In this document: one piece after another, positions 35,252-42,966 of the stretch
Layout of the letters: each line of letters opens with the position of its first letter
How positions within the stretch are numbered: the first letter of the stretch is position 1
Source of the DNA: LMUY01 sp964247705
GTDB lineage: Bacteria > Pseudomonadota > Alphaproteobacteria > Acetobacterales > Acetobacteraceae
NCBI GenBank assembly: GCA_964247705.1
Contig: CAXTVQ010000005.1
Location: 1-64,000, forward strand
DNA: 64,000 nt
Direction: 5' to 3'
Program-made: the position numbers and the translations under genes
Notes under the pieces: generated by a model
Told to the model about the DNA's origin: nothing
The model's input: only the letters and a program-made list of their open reading frames with translations
The model's database searches: none

Positions 35252-36142
35252 TTACGCGGCCTTGGTTTCGCTGTCGCCCGCCAACCAGCCTTCGCAGCAG
35301 CCTTTTGCCAGCGTACGCACGCGGGCGATGTAGGCCGCGCGCTCGGTGACGCTGATCACGCCGCGCGCGTCGAGCAGGTTGAACAGGTGGCTGGCCTTGA
35401 TGCACTGGTCGTAGGCGGGCAGCGGCAACCCGGCGGCGAGCAGGGCGGTGCATTCGTGCTCCGCGTCGGCGAAGTGGCGGGCCAGCATCGCCGTGTCCGC
35501 CCGCTCGAAATTGTGGGCGCTGTATTCCACCTCGGCACGCTTGAACACGTCGCCATAGGTCACGCCGGCGCCGTTGAAATCGAGGTCGTAGACGTTCTCC
35601 ACGTCCTGCACGTACATGGTCAGACGCTCGAGCCCGTATGTCATCTCGAAGGAGGGCACGGCGACGGGGATGCCGCCCACTTGCTGGAAGTAGGTGAACT
35701 GGCCCACCTCCATGCCGTCGCACCAGACTTCCCAGCCGAGGCCCCAGGCACCGAGGGTCGGGCTTTCCCAGTCGTCCTCTACGAAGCGGATGTCGTGCAG
35801 CGCCGGGTCGATGCCGATGGCGGCGTATGAGGCGAGCATCAGCGCCTGCGCATCCTCGGGCGCCGGCTTCATGATCACCTGGTACTGGTAGAAATGTTGC
35901 ATGCGCATCGGGTTGTCGCCGTAGCGGCCGTCGCTCGGGCGGCGGCTCGGCTGGACGTAGGCGGCTTTCCACGGCTTGGGGCCTACGGCGCGGAGCGTGG
36001 TGGCGGGGTGGAAGGTGCCGGCACCCATCTCCACGTCATAAGGCTGCAGGATGACGCAGCCTTGTCCCGCCCAGAACATGTGCAGGCGGAGGATGAGGTC
36101 CTGGAAGCTTGGTGCAGCAGATTTGGGTGCGGCCGGGTTCAT
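35252..36142 (-). CDS. glyQ: Glycine--tRNA ligase alpha subunit
   Basis: Catalytic subunit of the heterotetrameric bacterial glycyl-tRNA synthetase, 296 residues. Highly conserved stretches are present: FQDLILRLHMFWAGQGCVIL, GAGTFHPATTLRAVGP, QPSRRPSDGRYGDNPMRMQH, WESPTLGAWGLGWEVWCDGM and EMTYGLERLTMYVQ. ATG 36142 gives the normal N-terminus. The beta subunit gene glyS is expected directly downstream but is missing; convergent transporter genes lie there instead. The gene is otherwise normal, so glyS must be elsewhere in the genome. Confidence 0.97.
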   Translation of the reverse strand: MNPAAPKSAAPSFQDLILRLHMFWAGQGCVILQPYDVEMGAGTFHPATTLRAVGPKPWKAAYVQPSRRPSDGRYGDNPMRMQHFYQYQVIMKPAPEDAQALMLASYAAIGIDPALHDIRFVEDDWESPTLGAWGLGWEVWCDGMEVGQFTYFQQVGGIPVAVPSFEMTYGLERLTMYVQDVENVYDLDFNGAGVTYGDVFKRAEVEYSAHNFERADTAMLARHFADAEHECTALLAAGLPLPAYDQCIKASHLFNLLDARGVISVTERAAYIARVRTLAKGCCEGWLAGDSETKAA

Positions 36143-36197
36143 GGCGGCGCACCTTAACCGGGCGGCAACGCAGGGCAAGGCGGGACGTTGGAGCGGT

Positions 36198-36644
36198 ATG
36201 GCGATCGATGGACTGGATGATGCGGCCATCACCCGCATCCTGAGCGAGACGGGGCGGATCGCGCTGGTCGGCGCGTCCAACCGGCCGGACCGGCCGTCCC
36301 ACGGGGTGATGCGGTTCCTGCAATCCCGGGGCTGGGCGGTCAAGCCGGTCAACCCGGTGCTGGCCGGGCAGAGCCTGCTTGGCCAGCGCGTGGTGGCGTC
36401 GCTGGAAGAGGCCGGGCCGCTCGACATGGTCGATATCTTCCGTGCCTCGGACAAGGCTGGGGAGGTGGTGGACGACGCCATCCGGCTCGGCGCCCGCACG
36501 GTTTGGCTGCAGCTCGGGGTGATCGACATGGCGGCGGCCGGCCGCGCCCGGGCCGCTGGGTTGAACGTGGTGATGGACCGGTGCCCCGCGATCGAGGCGC
36601 CCCGCCTCGGAGTGGTCCCGAAGGCGTCGCCTCGCCCGGCGTAG
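36198..36644 (+). CDS. CoA-binding domain protein (YccU-like)
   Basis: A 148-residue single Rossmann-fold protein of the succinyl-CoA-synthetase-type CoA-binding family. RIALVGASNRPDRPSHGVMR carries the nucleotide-binding glycine loop, and GWAVKPVNPVLAGQSLLGQ, DMVDIFRASDKAGEVVDDAI, TVWLQLGVID and VVMDRCPAIE are the usual later strands. A GGAGCGG ribosome site precedes ATG 36198. It is divergent from glyQ by 55 bases. The biochemical role of this stand-alone family is not established. Confidence 0.88.
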   Translation: MAIDGLDDAAITRILSETGRIALVGASNRPDRPSHGVMRFLQSRGWAVKPVNPVLAGQSLLGQRVVASLEEAGPLDMVDIFRASDKAGEVVDDAIRLGARTVWLQLGVIDMAAAGRARAAGLNVVMDRCPAIEAPRLGVVPKASPRPA

Positions 36645-36734
36645 ACCTGCGACTTGAACCGCTTGCGGCACCGGGCCATGTCGGTCCTGGAATAACCGCC
36701 GGCAAAACCGCCTAGCAACGAGGGTGAGCCCGAA

Positions 36735-37628
36735 ATGACCAACGAAGAACGCGATCTGATCGACAAGTTCGTCGCCCGCGTCGGCGGTGCGGCGAGTGGC
36801 AGCTTTGGCAGCGTGCCGTCGAACCAGCCGGCCCTGCCGCCGATCGATCCGGAGGCCGACCGCTACATCGCCCAGCAATTCCAGACCCATCCGGAAGCAC
36901 GCTATCGCATCACGCAGATGGCCGTGGTGCAGGAAGCGGCGTTGTCCGAGGCCGCCAACCGGATCCAACGCCTGCAGGCCGAGCTCGAGGCGACCCGGCA
37001 GCAAGCGCAGCAGGCTCAGCAAGGTGGCGGGCAGCACAAAGGCTTCCTCGGCAGTCTATTTGGCGGTGGCGGCCAGGCGCCTCAGCCTCAGCAACCGGCT
37101 GGCGTATGGAACCAGGGCCAACCGCAGCAGCCCTATGCACAGCAGCCCTATGCACAGCAGCAATATGCGCCGCCGCAATATGCCCAACCGGCCGCGATGC
37201 CTGCTCCTCCCGGCGTGCAGCCCGGCATGTTCCCGCGCTCGGGCTCCGGCTTCCTCGGTGGCGCCCTAAGTACCGCTGCGGGCGTGGCCGGCGGCGTGGT
37301 TGCCGGCAACGTGCTGATGGACATGTTCTCCGGCCATGGTGGGATGGGCGGCGGCATGGGGGGCGGCATGTTCGGCGGCGGCATGGGCGGCGGCTTCGCA
37401 GGTGGCATGCCGATGCCGCAGGACAACACGACGATCATCAACAACAACTACGGCGACGCAGGGCCTGGCGGCATGGACCCGAATGCCGGTGGCTGGGACA
37501 ACGCCAGTCAAGGCGGCGGGGTGGATCCCGCTTGGGACAACAGCACCCAGGGGGACATGGGCGGCGGCGACCAAGGCGGCGGCTGGGACGACAATAGCGG
37601 CGGCGGGTTCGACAACAACAATACCTAG
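36735..37628 (+). CDS. DUF2076 family protein with QPYAQ repeats
   Basis: A 297-residue protein. The N-terminus MTNEERDLIDKFVARVGG and YIAQQFQTHPEARYRITQMA are the DUF2076 signature (residues 1-75), followed by a short coiled coil (IQRLQAELEATRQQAQQAQQ). There is a glutamine/proline/tyrosine-rich linker with pentapeptide repeats (about 130-150), then a glycine-rich hydrophobic region FLGGALSTAAGVAGGVVAGN and MGGGMGGGMFGGGMGGGF, and an Asn/Asp/Gly-rich tail. No function is established for the family. The glycine/methionine zipper may insert into membranes. Independent gene with an AGGGTGAG ribosome site. Confidence 0.85.
   Translation: MTNEERDLIDKFVARVGGAASGSFGSVPSNQPALPPIDPEADRYIAQQFQTHPEARYRITQMAVVQEAALSEAANRIQRLQAELEATRQQAQQAQQGGGQHKGFLGSLFGGGGQAPQPQQPAGVWNQGQPQQPYAQQPYAQQQYAPPQYAQPAAMPAPPGVQPGMFPRSGSGFLGGALSTAAGVAGGVVAGNVLMDMFSGHGGMGGGMGGGMFGGGMGGGFAGGMPMPQDNTTIINNNYGDAGPGGMDPNAGGWDNASQGGGVDPAWDNSTQGDMGGGDQGGGWDDNSGGGFDNNNT
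37125..37169 (+). repeat. 15-base tandem repeat encoding QQPYA units
   Basis: CAGCAGCCCTATGCA at 37125-37139 and 37140-37154, then a diverged copy at 37155-37169. It lies within the DUF2076 gene and encodes QQPYA-like units that form the flexible linker. Such repeats change copy number easily. Confidence 0.85.
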
Positions 37629-37645
37629 GCTGTCGTTAACAACCG

Positions 37646-38098
37646 GTGTGGGCCGAGCATAAAGACACCGTCCGGCCCGAGTGGCTGGACGGCAACGGCC
37701 ATATGAACCTCGCCTACTACGTGGTCGTATTCGACCGCGGCACCGACGCCTGGCTTGATCTGGCCGGCCTCGGTGCCGCCTATCGCGACGAAGGCTACAG
37801 CGTGTTCGCAGTGGAAGCGCATACGATCTACCGTCAGGAGGTCGGACTTGGCGCGGCACTCCTGGTGCGCACCCGCCTTGTTTCCGCGTCGGGCAAGCGC
37901 ATTCACCTGATGCACGAGATGGAATGCGGCGCGGAAACGGTCGCGTTGCAGGAGGTGTTGTTCCTTCACGCGGACCTTCGCACCCGGCGGTCCACACCAA
38001 TGGCGGGGGATGCGGAGGCCCGCGTTCAGGCACTAGCGCCGGCGCCGGATTGGGTGCGCCCGGCTTGGCTGGGGCGCCATATCGGCCAGGCGCGTTAG
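37646..38098 (+). CDS. Acyl-CoA thioesterase, hot-dog fold
   Basis: A 150-residue protein of the 4-hydroxybenzoyl-CoA thioesterase-like family. VRPEWLDGNGHMNLAYYVVV is the conserved start with the active-site region DxNGHMN; VFAVEAHTIYRQEVGLGAAL and IHLMHEMECG are the central strands. It resembles thioesterases linked to carnitine and aromatic degradation. GTG 37646 is the start, 17 bases after the DUF2076 stop. The substrate is unknown. Confidence 0.85.
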   Translation: MWAEHKDTVRPEWLDGNGHMNLAYYVVVFDRGTDAWLDLAGLGAAYRDEGYSVFAVEAHTIYRQEVGLGAALLVRTRLVSASGKRIHLMHEMECGAETVALQEVLFLHADLRTRRSTPMAGDAEARVQALAPAPDWVRPAWLGRHIGQAR

Positions 38099-38157
38099 GG
38101 GTGTTTTAACCTCCGTAGTGATACTTTGGGACTCGAAACGTTCCCTGAGCATCAGCC

Positions 38158-39342
38158 ATGTCCTCCCGGTCACACACCCAGCCCAGCCGCCCGCCTGCCA
38201 GCGTTTTTTTGGTTGGCATCCCCGTTCTCCTGTTTGGCGCCATCCTCGCCGCCACCGACTGGGTCGTGGGCGCGGAGCTTGCGGTTTGGGGTGGGGATGC
38301 AGCGGCGATCCTGGCAGCGGGTGCCCTCCTGGCCGGGCTGGCCGGCTGGGTGCTGTCGCCCTTGGACGGGACTGGCCACGTGCGTGTGGCCGGCATGCTG
38401 GGCAGGGCGCTCCGGCGGGAGGCGATGGTACGTCGGGAGGCGGAAGCGGCGCTGGCCAAGGTCGCCATGCTGGAAGCGGCGCTGGCGGACATGGAACTGA
38501 AGACGAGGGAGGAGCAGGAGGCGATTGCGAACCTGAAGGGAGATGCGGCGAAGCGGTATGGGCGCGTCGCCCGGATAGCGGAACAGATGCATGGCGAGAC
38601 GAAGACGGTCGCCCAGAGCGCGCAGGCCGCGACTCAGGAGATGACGTCGGTGCGCAACGCCGCGGAGTTGGCGGCGAAGGCGATCAGCGAAGTCGCCGGC
38701 GCGTCCGAGCAACTGTCCGCCTCCATCAGCGAAATCGCCATCCAGGTTGCGCGCAGTGCGGACAGCGCCCGCCAGGCAGCGGCAGAAAGCCAGCGCACGG
38801 ACGATTCCGTCGAGGAGTTGGCGAATGCGGCCGGCCGGATCGGGGATGTGGTGCGGCTGATCGGCGACATCGCGGCCCAAACGAACCTGCTCGCCTTGAA
38901 CGCGACCATCGAGGCGGCCCGGGCGGGCGAGGCAGGGCGCGGGTTCGCCGTTGTGGCGGGCGAGGTGAAGACGCTCGCGGCGCAGACCGCGCGGGCGACC
39001 GAGGAGATCGGTGGCCAGATTGCCGCCATGCAATCGGCCACCCAGGGCAGCATTACCGCGATCAGGGCTATCTCGGGCCGGATCGAGGATATCAGCACCT
39101 TGGCCGCCCAGGTGGCGTGTGCCGTCGAGGAACAGGGTGCGGCAACGGCGGAGATTGCTAGCAGTGTGCAGCGTGTGGCGCAGGGCACGGGCACCGTCGC
39201 GGACGCGATCGGCCGGGCCGAGCAAGCATCCGGGGCGGCGCGGGACCGGGCCAACACCATCGCCGACACGCTGTTCGAGCTTCTTGCCCAGGAGAGCAAG
39301 CCGCCGCAGGAGACGAGCGAAGCAGGGCGCTGGGCGGCGTAG
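38158..39342 (+). CDS. Methyl-accepting chemotaxis-type signalling protein without sensor domain
   Basis: A 394-residue protein. Two short hydrophobic stretches near the N-terminus (VFLVGIPVLLFGAILAATDW and AAAILAAGALLAGLAGWVL) form a membrane hairpin with no periplasmic loop big enough for ligand binding. A coiled coil at 95-140 is followed by the signalling domain. The hairpin tip IGDIAAQTNLLALNATIEAA and RAGEAGRGFAVVAGEVKTLA are diagnostic. No HAMP motif is evident. It presumably feeds a CheA pathway encoded elsewhere; no other che gene is present. Confidence 0.88.
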   Translation: MSSRSHTQPSRPPASVFLVGIPVLLFGAILAATDWVVGAELAVWGGDAAAILAAGALLAGLAGWVLSPLDGTGHVRVAGMLGRALRREAMVRREAEAALAKVAMLEAALADMELKTREEQEAIANLKGDAAKRYGRVARIAEQMHGETKTVAQSAQAATQEMTSVRNAAELAAKAISEVAGASEQLSASISEIAIQVARSADSARQAAAESQRTDDSVEELANAAGRIGDVVRLIGDIAAQTNLLALNATIEAARAGEAGRGFAVVAGEVKTLAAQTARATEEIGGQIAAMQSATQGSITAIRAISGRIEDISTLAAQVACAVEEQGAATAEIASSVQRVAQGTGTVADAIGRAEQASGAARDRANTIADTLFELLAQESKPPQETSEAGRWAA

Positions 39343-39405
39343 GGCAGCGGCTTTGGGCGGCTGGTGTCGGCCGGGTCAGCGGGATCTGCCTTGATCAGCA
39401 TTCCT

Positions 39406-39443
39406 TGGAGCTGCTCCACCTGTAAGGTGGGCTGAAGCCTACC
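39406..39443. terminator. Cluster of overlapping hairpins after the chemoreceptor gene
   Basis: Three mutually exclusive small stems can form: TGGAGC-T-GCTCCA (39406-39418), CCACCT-GTA-AGGTGG (39416-39430) and GGTGGGC-TGAA-GCCTACC (39426-39443, with wobble pairs). They lie between convergent genes, so termination is the simplest role. There is no clear T-run right after them. Confidence 0.35.
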
Positions 39444-39484
39444 CAACGATTGCCCGCAGGAACGAAGTCGGTTTTTCGAAAGCG

Positions 39485-40186
39485 CTAACCTGGGTCTGGG
39501 TGCCCAACAACGGTCTGGTTGAACAGGATGCGGCGCTCCTCGTCCGTAGGCGGCGCCGATCGGCGGAGTTCCTTACCGAGGTCGACTGCGCGCTGGACCG
39601 CCGGCCGGGTTTTGATCGCGTTCCGCCACTTTGCAACGTTTGCGAACGGGTCAAGCGATTGACCGAGCGGTTTGGCGATCAGCACCCAAGGCCAAGCGGC
39701 CATGTCGGCGATCCCGTAATCGTCGCCCAGGATATACGGCCGGTCTTTCAAGCGTTCATCGAGCACGGCGAGGCAGCGGGCGTACTCACCGGCGTAACGC
39801 TGTTTCGAGTAGGGGTGCTCCCCTTGCGCATAATTCACGAAATGGCTGAGTTGCCCCGCCATCGGACCCAGATTGGCCATCTGCCAGAAGAGCCATTCCA
39901 TCAGGGCCATCCTCTCCCGCGGCGCGGTCGGGGTGAACCGGCCGGTGCGGTCGGCGAGGTACAGCAGGATGGCTGCGGACTCGAAGATCGAGAGCGGGCC
40001 GCCTTCTGCGTCATGGTCGACGATCGCGGGCATGCGGCCATTCGGGCTGATCGCCAGGAACGCCGCCGCGTGCTGCTCGCCTCGGCCGATGTTGACGGGA
40101 AGCATGCGATACTCGAGCCCCGTTTCCTCCAGCATGATCGCGACTTTCCAGCCGTTCGGGGTCGGCCAGTAGTGGAAGTCGATCAC
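39485..40186 (-). CDS. Glutathione S-transferase (YfcG/nu-class-like)
   Basis: A 233-residue enzyme. The thioredoxin-like half begins FHYWPTPNGWKVAIMLEETG; TPNGxK is typical of YfcG/YghU-type disulfide-bond oxidoreductases that use glutathione rather than a catalytic serine. FLAISPNGRMPAIVDHD and IFESAAILLYLADRTGRF (glutathione-binding ES) follow. WLFWQMANLGPMAGQLSHF matches the helical half of the same class. The start is GTG 40186, overlapping the CoA-transferase stop (GTGA). It is the third gene of a minus-strand unit. Confidence 0.9.
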   Translation of the reverse strand: MIDFHYWPTPNGWKVAIMLEETGLEYRMLPVNIGRGEQHAAAFLAISPNGRMPAIVDHDAEGGPLSIFESAAILLYLADRTGRFTPTAPRERMALMEWLFWQMANLGPMAGQLSHFVNYAQGEHPYSKQRYAGEYARCLAVLDERLKDRPYILGDDYGIADMAAWPWVLIAKPLGQSLDPFANVAKWRNAIKTRPAVQRAVDLGKELRRSAPPTDEERRILFNQTVVGHPDPG

Positions 40187-41400
40187 GCGTCCCGCTCCCG
40201 CTCCTGGGTCCGCTCTGGCCCGAAAGCGCCGCTGCGGCCGAGTTCGGCGATGTCGGCCTCGTTCAATCCGGCGGCCAGCAGCGCTTCGGCCGTGTGCTCG
40301 CCATAGCCCGGCGCCGGCGTGTGGATGGCTTGTGGCGTGGCGGAGAACCGGGCAGCGGGTCGCCCTTGCCGGATTCGGCCAGCCGCCGGGTGTTCCACCT
40401 CGACCACGATGCCGTTGGCGTTGAATTGGGGATCGGACAACGTTTGCGTGCGGGTCAGCACGGGCGCGCAGGGCACGCCGGCATGGGTCAGCAGGTCCAG
40501 CCACTCGGAGGCGGGTCGGGTGCGCAGCACGTCTTGGGTCATGGCCAGCCGCTCGTTGATGTGCTGCTGCCGAAGTGCGGGGGTGCGGAAGCGGGGGTCG
40601 TCCAGCCAGCCCGGCTGGGACAGGCCGTCGGTGAGCGCTTGCCATTCCCGGTCGGATTGCACGGCCACGCTGATCGGCCGGTCGGCGGTTTCGTAAATCA
40701 GGTCGGTGAAGCTGGCGGCTTCCTGTTGTGGAAGGTCTCCGCCGACGAAGGTCTGGCTGCCCATGTCCGAGGACCAGAGGAAGGCCGCCACCGCCTCCAG
40801 CATGGAGAGCCGGATGTGCTGCCCCTCGCCGGTGCGGGTGCGCGCCAGCAGGGCGGCGGTGATTGCCTGGGCCGCGACGATGCCGGTCAGCTTGTCGGGA
40901 ACGATGGTGCGCACCAAGCGTGGCCGCTCCTCGTCCGACCCGGCCTGCACCGTGGCGAGGCCGGACATCGCTTGCACCAGCGGGTCGTAGACGGGCTTGG
41001 ACGCGAACGGCCCGTCCTCGCCGAAGCCGCTGATCGAGACGTAGATTATGGCGGGAGAGACGGCGCGCAGGGCGGCTTCGCCCAGGCCCATCCGCTCCGT
41101 CACACCCGGGCGGAAGTTCTGCACGAACACGTCCGCACCCTCCGCCAAACGCAGCAGCGCCGACCGGCCTGCCTCGGACTTGAGGTCCAGCACCACCGAC
41201 TTCTTGTTGCGGTTGTTGTTCAAAAACGACGCCGACATGCCGCCCCGCCGGTTGGCGCCGGCCCGGGTGTGGTCGCCGCCGGTGGGGTTCTCCACTTTGA
41301 GGACCTCCGCCCCCTGGTCGCCGAGCATCATTGTGGCGAGCGGGCCGGAGATCATGGAGGTGAGGTCGATCACGCGGATGCCGTGAAGCGGGCCGGTCAT
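40183..41400 (-). CDS. Class III CoA-transferase (CaiB/BaiF family)
   Basis: Moves CoA between carboxylic acids; 405 residues. The N-terminus is GPLHGIRVIDLTSMISGPLA, then LGDQGAEVLKVENPTGGDHT and VLDLKSEAGRSALLRLAEGA. KPVYDPLVQAMSGL contains the probable nucleophile Asp139. ISGFGEDGPFASKP and HIRLSMLEAVAAFL are further family landmarks. ATG 41400 is chosen; ATG 41412 would add four residues. A 17-base tandem repeat fills the space to the upstream gene. It is probably co-transcribed with the decarboxylase-like gene and the GST gene, suggesting catabolism of an organic acid or aromatic compound. Confidence 0.9.
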   Translation of the reverse strand: MTGPLHGIRVIDLTSMISGPLATMMLGDQGAEVLKVENPTGGDHTRAGANRRGGMSASFLNNNRNKKSVVLDLKSEAGRSALLRLAEGADVFVQNFRPGVTERMGLGEAALRAVSPAIIYVSISGFGEDGPFASKPVYDPLVQAMSGLATVQAGSDEERPRLVRTIVPDKLTGIVAAQAITAALLARTRTGEGQHIRLSMLEAVAAFLWSSDMGSQTFVGGDLPQQEAASFTDLIYETADRPISVAVQSDREWQALTDGLSQPGWLDDPRFRTPALRQQHINERLAMTQDVLRTRPASEWLDLLTHAGVPCAPVLTRTQTLSDPQFNANGIVVEVEHPAAGRIRQGRPAARFSATPQAIHTPAPGYGEHTAEALLAAGLNEADIAELGRSGAFGPERTQERERDA

Positions 41401-41412
41401 GGATGGCTCCAT

Positions 41413-41470
41413 CGTTCGGGGAGAGCGGGCGTTCGGGGTGAGCGGGCGTTGGGGAGAGCGGGCGTTGGGT
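41413..41470. repeat. 16-17-base tandem repeat, about 3.5 copies
   Basis: Units CGTTCGGGGAGAGCGGG (41413-41429), CGTTCGGGGTGAGCGGG (41430-41446) and CGTTGGGGAGAGCGGG (41447-41462), plus a partial copy CGTTGGG. It occupies nearly the whole space between the decarboxylase-like gene stop and the CoA-transferase start and so replaces any ordinary ribosome site. On the minus strand it reads CCCGCTCTCCCC-like. Confidence 0.85.
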
Positions 41471-41479
41471 AGGCCGGCC

Positions 41480-42058
41480 TCAGCCAAGCCCTTCTTCGCG
41501 TCCGGGGACGGACACGTCGTAGGCGTTGAGCATGACCGAGACGAGGCAGTAGCCACCCACGAGGTAGACGAGTTCGGCGGTGCCGGCGTCGCCGAACGCG
41601 GCCAGGGCGGCCTGATAAGTCGCCTCCGGCAGTGCGCCGCCGCGGCACAGTGCGGCGGCGAGGTCGTAGGCGACCGCCTCCTGCTCCGTCAGGTCATGGG
41701 GACGCTCGCCGGCGACGATGGTGGACACCTTGCTCTGTGACAGGCCGGCGCTCTCGCCGACATGCTCGTGGGCGTAGAGTTCGTAGCGCGAGCCGAACCG
41801 GGCGCCGGTGACGAGGATCGCGACCTCGTGGGCGGGCTTGGGCACCGTTGAATTGTCGATCAGCGCCTTGGTGTAGTCCCAGGCCGGTTTGCCGAACTGG
41901 GGGAAGTGCAGCATGGGATTGAACGGTCCGACCAGCGCACCGTCCGCGCGTTTGGAGACGAACCCTTTCAGGTGCACGCCGATGACCTCCACCATGTCGC
42001 GGTAGAACGGCTGCAGGTCGGGCGACAGCGTGGTTGGCGGCAGGGGGGCGAGGCGCAT
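41480..42058 (-). CDS. Carboxymuconolactone decarboxylase/AhpD-family protein
   Basis: A 192-residue all-helical protein. Recognisable parts are PFNPMLHFPQFGKPAWDYTK, VPKPAHEVAILVTGARFGSR and YELYAHEHVGESAGLSQSKV. The E-x(n)-H helices match the CMD domain, but the AhpD CxxC pair is not present; His residues in YAHEH could serve instead. Members act in protocatechuate breakdown or peroxide stress. It is the first gene of the unit with the CoA-transferase and GST. The ATG at 42058 starts the conserved part (MRLAPLPP). Confidence 0.8.
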   Translation of the reverse strand: MRLAPLPPTTLSPDLQPFYRDMVEVIGVHLKGFVSKRADGALVGPFNPMLHFPQFGKPAWDYTKALIDNSTVPKPAHEVAILVTGARFGSRYELYAHEHVGESAGLSQSKVSTIVAGERPHDLTEQEAVAYDLAAALCRGGALPEATYQAALAAFGDAGTAELVYLVGGYCLVSVMLNAYDVSVPGREEGLG

Positions 42059-42150
42059 GGCTGGCTCCGGAGGGAGAGAGCCGGATGAACGCGCTGGAAG
42101 CCGGTGGGGTACCAAGGACTCGGAGAAGGATTTGGGACCTTGGGAAGGAT

Positions 42151-42178
42151 TTGACTCGGCGGTGCGCTCGCTTATAAC
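42151..42178 (+). promoter_or_regulatory. Strong sigma-70-type promoter of rplU-rpmA
   Basis: TTGACT (42151-42156), a 16-base spacer and TATAAC (42173-42178), both boxes close to consensus. Transcription would begin near 42186, leaving a leader of about 70 bases with GC-rich stems (CGGCAG...CTGCCG) before rplU. It is the best promoter I see in the window, as expected for ribosomal protein genes. Confidence 0.75.
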
Positions 42179-42255
42179 ACGCCGCTCCGGCGGCAGGGTG
42201 ACTTGCCGCCCGGCTGCCGTTGTGCCGCCGGTGGTTTCGTTAGGATACAGGTTCG

Positions 42256-42579
42256 ATGTTTGCAGTCATCCGCACCGGCGGGAAGCAGTACCGCGTGACG
42301 CCCGAGCAGATCCTCAAGGTCGAGAAGCTCGATGCCGAGCACGGCTCCATCGTGACGTTCACGGACGTTCTGGCCGTCGGTGGCGGCGAGGGTGGCCTGG
42401 TGATCGGTGCGCCGGTTGTGCCGGGTGCAACGGTGACGGCGACCGTTGTGGCGCAGGACCGGCTGGAGAAGATCATCATCTTCAAGAAGCGGCGCCGCCA
42501 GAACAGCCGCCGCAAGAACGGTCACCGCCAGCATGTCACCGTGCTGCGGATCGGCGAGATCAGCGCGGCTGCGGCCTGA
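42256..42579 (+). CDS. rplU: 50S ribosomal protein L21
   Basis: A 107-residue 23S rRNA-binding protein. MFAVIRTGGKQYRVTPEQIL, then KIIIFKKRRRQNSRRKNGHR and QHVTVLRIGEI are unmistakable. It is the first gene of the L21-L27-Obg unit, driven by the promoter at 42151. Confidence 0.98.
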   Translation: MFAVIRTGGKQYRVTPEQILKVEKLDAEHGSIVTFTDVLAVGGGEGGLVIGAPVVPGATVTATVVAQDRLEKIIIFKKRRRQNSRRKNGHRQHVTVLRIGEISAAAA

Positions 42580-42626
42580 AGCGCTGCAGTCTGAAGCGCA
42601 AAGGTGTGAAGCAGGGATAGAGAGAG

Positions 42627-42896
42627 ATGGCACACAAGAAAGCAGGCGGTTCCTCCCGCAACGGCCGTGATACCGAAGGCCGGCGTCTTGGCGTAAAGAA
42701 GTTCGGCGGCGAGGCAGTGATCGCCGGCAACATCATCATCCGCCAGCGTGGCACCAAGGTGAAGGCCGGGCCGAATGTCGGCATCGGCAAGGACCATACC
42801 TTGTTCGCGCTGACCGATGGCCACGTGAAGTTCACCCACCGTGCCGAGGGCAGGGTACACGTCTCGGTTCAGCCGGTAGCGCTCGCGGCCGAGTAA
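42627..42896 (+). CDS. rpmA: 50S ribosomal protein L27
   Basis: An 89-residue protein beginning MAHKKAGGSSRNGRDTEGRR, the classical L27 N-terminus that reaches the peptidyl transferase centre. GVKKFGGEAVIAGNIIIRQR and KDHTLFALTDGHVKF follow. No N-terminal extension requiring cleavage is present. GGATAGAGAGAG precedes the ATG. Confidence 0.98.
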   Translation: MAHKKAGGSSRNGRDTEGRRLGVKKFGGEAVIAGNIIIRQRGTKVKAGPNVGIGKDHTLFALTDGHVKFTHRAEGRVHVSVQPVALAAE

Positions 42897-42966
42897 CACC
42901 GGCCCGTGCCGCGGCTATGACGGGGGTCGGTGCAAGCCGGCCCTCTTTTCGTTTGGATACGACACG

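Noticed and set aside
41413..41470. CRISPR-like array
   Set aside because: Units are 16-17 bases and directly adjacent with no spacers, so it is a simple tandem repeat.
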